DNA of 64,000 nucleotides from Limnephilus marmoratus. Its lineage: Eukaryota; Arthropoda; Insecta; Trichoptera; Limnephilidae. Position numbers and translations under genes: made by a program. This document shows, piece after piece, positions 57,350-64,000 of this stretch (positions are counted from its first letter, which is position 1; each line of letters opens with the position of its first letter). The stretch covers positions 37,642,676 to 37,706,675 of the forward strand of contig OU862915.1 of NCBI GenBank assembly GCA_917880885.1, given 5' to 3'. A model generated the notes under the pieces. The model was not told the DNA's origin and ran no database searches. It worked only from the letters and a program-made list of their open reading frames with translations.

Positions 57350-57440
57350 AATATTTACTGCTAAATGTGTACAAATTGATTTCGTCAATAAACGAAAGAT
57401 TTATAAAAAAAATAAAGATTTTTTCATTTTTTCATGGTCA
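57350..57440 (+). terminator. CPSF1: CPSF1 3' UTR and poly(A) signals
   Basis: AATAAA lies at 57387-57392, 37 bases after the stop, and again at 57411-57416. A T-rich stretch (GATTTTTTCATTTTTTCATGG, about 57418-57436) follows and could serve as the downstream element. The 3' UTR would be very short, about 60-90 bases. Confidence 0.8.
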
Positions 57441-57803
57441 TTGAAGAGAGTATGTTGAGGGAGCGTATTTGTGTGCCCTAAGTAAGGTTATTTTTATCTT
57501 ACTTTGGGTAAAATTGACGAAAAATTTTCAAATATCTAAATTATTTCTCGAACAGATATGTAATCAATTTCGTTTAGGTTTTATGCAAATTGGCATCTTC
57601 AATGTTCTTTCAATTCGGTGGGTATTTTTAAATCACACTTCTAGGAATTTACTGTCCAGCATTCATAGCCCATTCCCGGGTGCTGCTTAATATTTTTACA
57701 CATCTTTCTAATATTTTTGGTGTTGGAACGTGAGAAGAGTATTTGTGATGTGGACGAAGCCAGGAGTCTGTGGAAGCACCTTGCTATCGTGGTGTATCGT
57801 TTA
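57441..57803. other. Intergenic, nothing recognised
   Basis: Sequence between the CPSF1 poly(A) region and the SINE. The plus-strand frame at 57469-57690 has no family resemblance. Confidence 0.4.
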
Positions 57804-58114
57804 ACGGTCTCCGTAGTTGAGGGCAAGCCTCTCGACTACCAATCTGGAGGACGCGGGTTCAAATCCCAGCATGCGCTAATAGATTTTATTTGATTATTTT
57901 ATTTCACAATTTTATTAATTTGAAATAATATGTAGCGTGTTTGTGGCACTTTCCAAAGTGGAAGATATTTCTAGAATCGCCCTGGCGTAAGACCACCATT
58001 TAGATTTGAAACGTTTAGTCGTGTTTGGTGACCAGATCTGAATAGCCAGGTACTTCCCCACCTTCCTCTTCCCCACCTTTCTCTTCCCCATCTCCTTCCC
58101 CTCCCTACTGTTCA
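57804..58114 (+). mobile_element. tRNA-derived SINE, full-length, sense
   Basis: The head has an A-box-like CCGTAGTTGAGGGCAAGCC (57811-57829) and a perfect-looking B box GGGTTCAAATCCC (57855-57867). The AATAGATTTTATTTGATTA linker follows, then the body GGCGTAAGACCACCATTTAG, GTGTTTGGTGACCAGATCTG and CACCTTTCTCTTCCCCATCT. It ends just before the Jockey-like LINE relic at 58118. Confidence 0.85.
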
Positions 58115-58329
58115 TGTATGGTAACCCAAAACTTTTCTGGAATCACTTTAATAATCTTAAAAAAAACAGATCATCACTTCCTAAAGTAATGCACCTTGAA
58201 GGTAATACCAGCAGAAAATGGACAAGAAATCTGTAACTTGTTTGCGGAATATTTCCAATCTATATCTATCTGAAAACAATTTGACCACATCAGAAATACC
58301 AGATATATCAAACAATATAAACATCACTT

Positions 58330-59198
58330 GATAAATGCAAAATTTTGTCCTTTTATAGAACCAAAAAACCTATTCAGTTTGATTATAAACTAAATAGTGT
58401 TTGTCTATCTACTGTCACATCTATCAAGGACCTTGGGGTCACTCTAGACTGCAAACTTTCTTTCCGTGATCACATTAATAATATCGTAAATAAATCACTT
58501 AAACTACTCGGCTTCATTCATAGAATTACCTCTGACTTCAAACATATAAGTACACTTAAAACTCTTTACTGTTCGCTGGTTCGCCCTCACCTTGAATATG
58601 CTAGTGTCATTTGGTCTCCTTTCTATGCCGTCCACATTTGTCATATCGAATCCGTACAACATCGTTTCCTAAGAGGAATTGCTTGGAGGTTGGGTCTTGA
58701 AAGAGGCAAGTACTCTTATGATGAAATTGAACACATTTTAAACATGTCTTCTTTAGAAAAATGTAGAAAGGACTCTGATCTAATTTGCATATTTAAAATT
58801 ATCAACAGTATTACTGATACACCTGCGTTGTTACAACTCATCCAGTTTAACATCCCTTCCCGTAGACTTCGAAATAATGAATTGCTGTTCCTCAATCAAC
58901 ATTCTACTAATTATGGATACCATTCTCCCTTATCCAGAATGTCGAGACTTGTCAACGCAAGTCAAAGCATTGATTTTTTGGTGTAAAACTAAATGACTTT
59001 CGCCAGTCGATACGCAATATTTAAATGCTTCTTCATGCTTTGAATTGTAGTGTCTCTATATGTACTTTTTATATTTTATATTGTCATTGCTATTAATTTA
59101 TATGTGCTCTCCCTTCACTGTCATCTCTGTTTTTTTATTTGTGTTATTATTATGTTTTTAATGGACTGTTGTCCGTAAATTAATAAATAAATAAATAA
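58330..59198 (+). mobile_element. Younger Jockey-like LINE-D copy nested in the old one
   Basis: A 213-codon frame (58345-58986) reads LNSVCLSTVTSIKDLGVTLD, LVRPHLEYASVIWSPFYAVH and FLRGIAWRLGLERGKYSYDE, the thumb/C-terminal part of a Jockey/CR1-type RT. It ends with an (AATA)n tail at 59180-59198. ATCACTT occurs on both sides (58323-58329, 59199-59205) as a 7-bp target duplication. The 5' end is truncated, as usual for non-LTR insertions. Confidence 0.88.
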
Positions 59199-59977
59199 AT
59201 CACTTCAATTGAATTTACAAATGAAATTGTATTACGAGAAATAAAGGCACTTTTCATAAATATGAGCGCAGGATGTGATAATATTCCATCCTACTTTTTT
59301 GTAAATTGCGCTAAAACATTTGCTAAACCTATCTGTATTATATTTAATAAATCAATGCTTGAAGGTATTGTACCAGATATCTGGAAAAAAGCTTTCATCA
59401 CTCCAATCCACAAAAATGGCGATAAAAGTAACGTTAAAAACTATTGACCCATTTCTAAATTATCAATTTTTAGTAAGTTAATGGAAAAAATAGCCTGTTA
59501 ATGTTTAAGTTCATAACAAAACAACAACATGGCTACATAAAAGGCAGAAGTGTAGAAAGCAATCTTGTTTTATTCACCGATTTTATTGTTAATCACATGG
59601 AGAACCACAATCAAAGAGACGCTCTGTGTACTAATTTTTCCAAAGCTTTTGATAAAATCAATAAAAAATTATCAATGAAGAAACTTTGGTCTATTGGTAT
59701 ACGTGCTAACTTGTTTCGTTGGGTAACTTCGTACATACTCAAAAGATTACAAGTGGTAGCAATAAAAGTTTTTAGATCTGATTTCAAAGAAATTTCCTCA
59801 GGCATCCAGCAAGGTTCTCATTCCGGTCCATTATATTTTATTTAATTTATTAATGACATAGTGAATGTCGTAAAATACTCCAAATTAGAATTATTTGCCG
59901 ATGACGCCAAACTGTACAAAATCGTAAATGACCTAAATGATTGTATCAAATTACAGGTGATTTAAATAGCGTTGCTA

Positions 59978-60360
59978 TACAGGGTGTCCGGGGGTAAAGT
60001 GCATTAACTTCGGGAGGTGATTCTACATGATAGTACAAGTAAAAAAGATAAATAACTTTTTTCGAAATTCCAACTTTTAGGGGTAGTTTTGAGGCAAAAA
60101 GATAAAATTAGTCCGGCGTGTGCGGACAGATTTATTATTTTCCGCTGTTACGATACGGGCCAATCACAATCGAGTCGGGCGCCCGGTAGGCTCTCAGCAA
60201 GTAAGATCGTACCTCACACTAAGGATTTTTAGTAGGTACGTCTTTTTGCATGGGAAAAAAAAGTTGGAATTTCGGAAAAAGTTGTTAATCTTTTTTACTC
60301 CTACCATCATATAGAATCACCTCCCGAAGTTAATGCACTTTACCCCCCGGACACCCTGTA
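59978..60360. mobile_element. Palindromic MITE, 383 bp, in the old LINE
   Basis: TACAGGGTGTCCGGGGGTAA at the left is mirrored by TTACCCCCCGGACACCCTGTA at the right (one base longer C run). GTGCATTAACTTCGGGAGGT and TTCCAACTTTT are mirrored further in. TA flanks both ends. Removing it rejoins the LINE frame DLNSVA to CGNNQIFLNGSKYHH. A single-arm relative is at 12425. Confidence 0.87.
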
Positions 60361-61062
60361 TATTGTGGGAATAACCAGATATTTTTAAACGGTTCAAAGT
60401 ATCATCACGTCATTCACAAGAAATGACAAAAAAATTATACATCAATAATCTGTTAAATGAAAACAAAATTGTAACCTGCTCCAATATTCGCGATCTAAGT
60501 TACTACTCTTTATAGTAAGTTACAATATCAATGTCATACCAATCAAATAACAAATAAAGCAGCTAAAATGCTTGGTTTCATCGTAAGAAATACAAAAGAA
60601 TCACAAACACTGTAATTATCAAACAACCATACTTTGCATATGAATGAAGCTATCTAGAGTTTGCGTCAACTGTGTGGTCTCCATTTTATGCAGTACATAT
60701 AAACAAAATTGAATCGATTCAGAAAAAATAGTACAATTTGTTTAAATTTTTTAAAGAGTGTATTGAGCGTGTCCCCAATAGGGAAACATTTACCACGTTT
60801 TTTAACTATCATACTTAATTGATAATAAACCAGCCTCCTGTTAAGTTTCCAATAGACTTCTCTCTGAATGTTGTTCAGTAACCACATTAAATGTATGCAA
60901 AGTGTTAGAGCACTCGATCGTTATGGAGAAAATGATGCAGATCAGTGGATTTTCTTTATAATTGCTATGGTAATGGCCTTCTTTGTGTTCAATTGTGGTA
61001 TATACTATGTGGTCGCTGTACTATGAAGAAATGAACCATTAGCTGCTGCAGGGGTTGCTCCA

Positions 61063-61398
61063 TCACCAATGCACCAATGTTGCATCAATGCACTACCACG
61101 AATGTCGCATCAATGCACCACTACCAATGTTGCATCAATGTACCGCCACCAATGTTGCATCAATGCACCACCACCAATGTTGCATCAATGTACTACCACC
61201 AATGTTGCATCAATGCACCAACACCAATGTTGCATCAATGCACCGCCACCAATTTTGCATCAATGCACCACCACCAATGTTGCATCAATGCACCATCACC
61301 AATGTTGCATCAATGCACCGCCACCAATGTTGCATCAATGCACCACCACCAATGTTGCATCAATGCACCATCACCAATGTTGCATCAATGCACCACCC
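61063..61398 (+). repeat. 25-bp minisatellite, about 13 copies
   Basis: The unit ATGTTGCATCAATGCACCACC plus ACCA (25 bases) repeats about 13 times, with changes mainly at one triplet (ACC, GCC, ATC). Because 25 leaves remainder 1 when divided by 3, every forward frame passes through the same 25-residue cycle (CCINAPPPMLHQC...). This is why three overlapping frames of 124-144 codons stay open. It is not evidence of a protein. Confidence 0.93.
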
Positions 61399-62080
61399 GC
61401 ACTATTGGATGGCCCTGGACAATACCAAAAACTACAAAAATGAGAAATTGAATATTATTGATTTGGAAACAATTTTATTAACAAAATAAAATGTTGAATA
61501 TTTGAAATATCTATTTATTTAATTTAAATTTTTGACAAATACTCGTACAACATTTTTTCAAGTTTTCTAATGGTAATCATTTAAAAGGTAAATTTTGAAT
61601 CCATCTTATAAATATGTCATTTTTGCCATTTGATTCTACATGGGGTAAGCATCGTTCTGTCTGATTTTGAAGTCAAAACATTGTTGCATCCGTATATCGG
61701 ATGACGTAGGTCGGTGGACGCAGCAATGCTATAGAGTTTTTGGGGGTGGATGCAATAAATGTATATATTGGAATGACGTTCCAATTAAAAGACCTGTTTA
61801 TTTTTGCACAATACGTTTTTATTCATTTTTAATCACACAATAAACTTAATTTTCTTACAATCCGTAATATATATTGGAAAGGTCCATTATAATAGTTTTC
61901 CAACATAATACAGTGCCCGATTGGAACTGCTTGTATAAAATCGAAAGTTTTCCCCTGATTTTCACAGGAGTTAGCGATTTTACGGATTTCATTAGGCATA
62001 ACATAAGAAATAGTAACTACATATAACAATATGGTGATTTTTTTTGTATTATGTATAATAATTTATGTCGGTCTGTCCAT
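61399..62080. other. Intergenic; possible small minus-strand exon at 61840-62010
   Basis: Mostly unassigned. On the minus strand, 61829-62029 is open and reads IRKIANSCENQGKTFDFIQA and VPIGHCIMLENYYNGPFQ, followed by a stop and ATGAATAAAAACG (an AATAAA at about 61820). The amino-acid mix is protein-like, but I do not recognise it and no conserved splice context is clear. It could be a last exon or chance. Confidence 0.25.
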
Positions 62081-62089
62081 TCGTTTGGG

Positions 62090-62670
62090 TGCTTGTTTGA
62101 TTATGTATCTGTGTATGTGTGTCTGTTTACTTGCTTGATTGATTATGTATCTGTGTACATCTGTATGTTTGTCTGTTTACTTGCTTGATTGATTTATACA
62201 TCTGTGTACATCTGTAAAATCTGTATGTTGTTTGCCTGTTTACTTGCTTGATTGATTTATACATCTGTGTACATCTGTAAAATCTGTATGTTGTTTGCCT
62301 GTTTACTTGCTTGATTGATCATGTATCTGTGTACATCTGTATGTTTGTCTGTTTACTTGCTTGATTGATTATGTATCTGTGTACATCTGTAGTTTGTCTG
62401 TTTACTTGCTTGATTGATTTATATAAATGTTTACATCTGTATATTTGTCTTTTTGCTTGCTTGTTGGATTATGTATTTGTGTATATCTATGTATATGTTT
62501 GTCTGTTTGCTTGCTTATTTGATTGTATGTGTGTATATCATATTATTTGTTTGCTGGCTTGTTTGATTGTATCTGTTTATATCTGTATGTTTGTTTGCTT
62601 GCTTATTTGATTATGTATCTGTGAATTTCTGTCTGTTTGTCTATTTGCTTGTTTGATTATGATTTAGCAT
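62090..62670. repeat. Degenerate tandem repeat, unit about 50-60 bp
   Basis: TCTGTTTACTTGCTTGATTG plus ATTATGTATCTGTGTACATC and TGTATGTTTG recurs about ten times, decaying toward the right into TTGTTTGCTTG sequence. The open frames at 62365-62951 with cysteine/leucine-rich translations come from it. Confidence 0.85.
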
Positions 62671-62756
62671 CTACATGTTTGTCAATTTGTTTGTCTGTTT
62701 GTGTATTTATTAATGTTAGTTTATTGATTAATCTGCCTGTTTGTTTGATTGATGTG

Positions 62757-62930
62757 TTAATATTCCCTGCTAATGAGGTTGTCCTTCACCTCTGGAATAG
62801 AGTTGTAGCGATTATCATTCACTTCCACGTACAGGGGAAGTTTCAGTTCGGGGCAAGTCTTGGTCCAATATGGTATCATCTGGGCGTTTGTTTCAATGCA
62901 TTCGTTGGCACATTCAAGGAGGGTCATTTT
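62757..62930 (-). CDS. Candidate last coding exon of an unrecognised convergent gene
   Basis: On the minus strand an acceptor (TTTGTTTTCCAG, ending at 62931) precedes a phase-0 stretch of 57 codons. It reads KMTLLECANECIETNAQMIP, YWTKTCPELKLPLYVEVNDN and RYNSIPEVKDNLISREY, then TAA. Codon use (CTG, GTG, AAG, TGC) is like that of the CPSF1 exons and unlike the surrounding AT-rich DNA. An AATAAA lies close downstream (62706-62711, reversed). I do not recognise the protein. Upstream exons would be right of this, probably beyond the window. The alternative is a chance frame. Confidence 0.5.
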   Translation of the reverse strand, partial: KMTLLECANECIETNAQMIPYWTKTCPELKLPLYVEVNDNRYNSIPEVKDNLISREY

Positions 62931-63188
62931 CTGGAAAACAAAAAAGTTTAAGTTATACCGTAGTGTCGAAAAGCGCAAAAAAGTTAGCCCGTTGCCTATT
63001 ACGTGAATAGAACTTCAACACGTTGCTGATGCAAGATAAAACAAAGTTTGGTTTCACAGAGTGTTCACAGAGAAGTGAACAAAAAGATCTAAAATTTAAC
63101 AAGAATTTGAAAAAAGTGCTTATTAGTACAGCCATACGTTTCGAGAAAAAGGTATAGATAGGTACTGCATTTTATGATGATACAGTTT

Positions 63189-63551
63189 ATAGTGTTTTCC
63201 TGTTTGATTTGATGATAGTTTTCCTGTTCAATTTGATAATTTTCCTGTTCGATTTGTTTAAATCGTAGATTATTAAGATAATAGTCTTTTCCTGTTCAAT
63301 TTGTTTAAATCGTAGATTATTAAGGTAATAGTGTTTTCCTGTTCGATTTGTTTAAATCGTAGATTATTAAGATAATAGTGTTTTCCTGTTCGATTTGTTT
63401 AAATCGTAGATTATTAAGATAATAGTGTTTTCCTGTTCGATTTGTTTAAATCGTAGATATTAAGATAATAGTGTTTTCCTGTTCGATTTGTTTAAATCGT
63501 AGATTATTAAGATAATAGTTTTTCCTGTTCGATTTGTTTATTTCGTAGATT
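63189..63551. repeat. 47-bp minisatellite, about 7 copies
   Basis: GTGTTTTCCTGTTCGATTTG plus TTTAAATCGTAGATTATTAAG and ATAATA repeats with a 47-base period from about 63240 to 63540. A degenerate, shortened copy lies at the left. Copies differ by single bases and one-base gaps, so amplification is recent. Confidence 0.9.
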
Positions 63552-63651
63552 GTACGCTTAATTATTTCTAAAAGCTTATAATCTCTAATAGCTTAAAATA
63601 GAAATTCGAATTAAGCCATGCGAAGATATCACGTGGTAAAATATCACCATC

Positions 63652-63931
63652 CAAGGGCGGATCCAGGATTTTTTTCTGGGAGGGGCACAAGGGGCGGACG
63701 GGCAAAACAATCAACAATTACTGTTAGAAATAAACTTGGAGTATCATACTTCGAGTTTATTTCTACAAGTTCAAGTATGTATAGGAAGGTTTATGAAAGT
63801 GTCAAAACAATAGAAAAATTAAATGTAATAAAGACAGTTTTCTGTACTGTGATGGAATCTCCACAGTACCTAAACAAAAATACCTTCTGGGCATGTGCCC
63901 CCGTGTCCCCCCCCCCCTCAATCCGCCCTTG
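63652..63931. mobile_element. hAT MITE, 280 bp, with 8-bp TSD
   Basis: The terminal inverted repeat CAAGGGCGGATCCAGG at the left faces ATCCGCCCTTG at the right. TCACCATC is duplicated exactly on both sides (63644-63651, 63932-63939); an 8-bp duplication and CA(A/G)GG-type ends define hAT elements. The plus-strand frame at 63618-63944 just crosses it. No transposase, so it needs a partner element. Confidence 0.9.
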
Positions 63932-64000
63932 TCACCATCTATAAAAGCTATCTCACCGTCATCATACGTAAGTAGGTACATCTATTTTTTATGTGTAAAT

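Larger units (their letters stand above)
58118..60880 (+). mobile_element. Old Jockey-like LINE (LINE-D), carrying two nested insertions
   Basis: Three separated pieces form one element: 58118-58329 (FWNHFNNLKKNRSSLPKVMH), 59206-59977 (FTNEIVLREIKAL, AGCDNIPSYFFVNCAKTFAK, FSKAFDKIN, LELFADDAKLYKI) and 60361-60880 (NKAAKMLGFIVRNTKE, SPFYAVHINKIESIQK). FADD is the catalytic reverse transcriptase motif. Stops (for example after KNY at about 59448) and frameshifts show it is dead. The first gap is a younger relative; the second is a palindromic MITE. Confidence 0.85.

Noticed and set aside
57804..57875. A tRNA gene
   Set aside because: A and B boxes are present, but no cloverleaf could be completed and the sequence continues into the same body as four other SINE copies.
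61055..61489. Cysteine/histidine-rich repeat protein genes in three frames
   Set aside because: Explained fully by the 25-bp minisatellite; three frames open at once is an arithmetic effect.
62365..62951. Cysteine-rich secreted or membrane protein
   Set aside because: Arises from the TTGCTTG-type tandem repeat; its right part is the antisense of the candidate exon at 62757-62930.
1..64000. CRISPR array, operon, rRNA, riboswitch or prophage-like system
   Set aside because: The window is eukaryotic; the short repeats have no spacer pattern, and no such genes are present.

Overview
This is a stretch of an animal nuclear genome, almost certainly an insect. One large, intron-rich housekeeping gene on the + strand fills most of it: CPSF1 (CPSF160), the largest subunit of the cleavage and polyadenylation specificity factor. 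I could follow 27 coding exons from 3946 to the TAG at 57347-57349, each with GT..AG borders and compatible phases. They encode about 1,411 residues. Roughly 65-70 N-terminal residues (the first exon or exons) are missing and should lie left of the window. The exons are GC-rich and closely resemble fly and human CPSF160; the introns are AT-rich and packed with transposon debris. TTAGG-type (CCTAA) repeats, insect-style non-LTR elements, piggyBac, hAT and mariner relics and tRNA-headed SINEs all fit an insect. Some repeats resemble ones I know from Lepidoptera, but the order is not proven.

Layout. 1-3945: upstream intron or 5' sequence with a CCTAA/poly-C tandem repeat, a lepidopteran-like dispersed repeat and a 454-bp foldback. 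3946-25680: exons 1-14 with introns holding piggyBac relics, SINEs, copies of a CR1/Jockey-like LINE (called LINE-B here) and its presumed short partner (repeat C), a palindromic MITE, and a hAT-like element nested in a mariner-like transposase relic. 25681-29753: an intron with a recent RTE-like retrotransposon whose 5' half is inverted; it is bounded by a perfect 15-bp target-site duplication. 29943-44038: two long introns (7.2 and 6.7 kb) with TTAA-flanked MITEs, a large foldback, a broken YqaJ-type nuclease ORF and many degraded repeats. 44039-57349: the C-terminal exons, including the CPSF_A region, with further SINE, LINE and MITE insertions and an inverted pair of 0.5-kb TTAA elements in one intron. 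57350-64000: poly(A) signals of CPSF1, a complete SINE, a Jockey-like LINE nested in an older relative that also carries a palindromic MITE, three minisatellites, a candidate last exon of a convergent minus-strand gene (62757-62930) and a 280-bp hAT MITE with an 8-bp target duplication.

The only gene I can name confidently is CPSF1. Everything else of note is mobile-element biology: several insertions can be ordered in time because removing one restores the reading frame or target site of another. I found no operon, CRISPR array, rRNA or convincing tRNA gene. Repeat family names (LINE-B, repeat C, Jockey-like LINE-D) are my own labels from comparing copies within the window.
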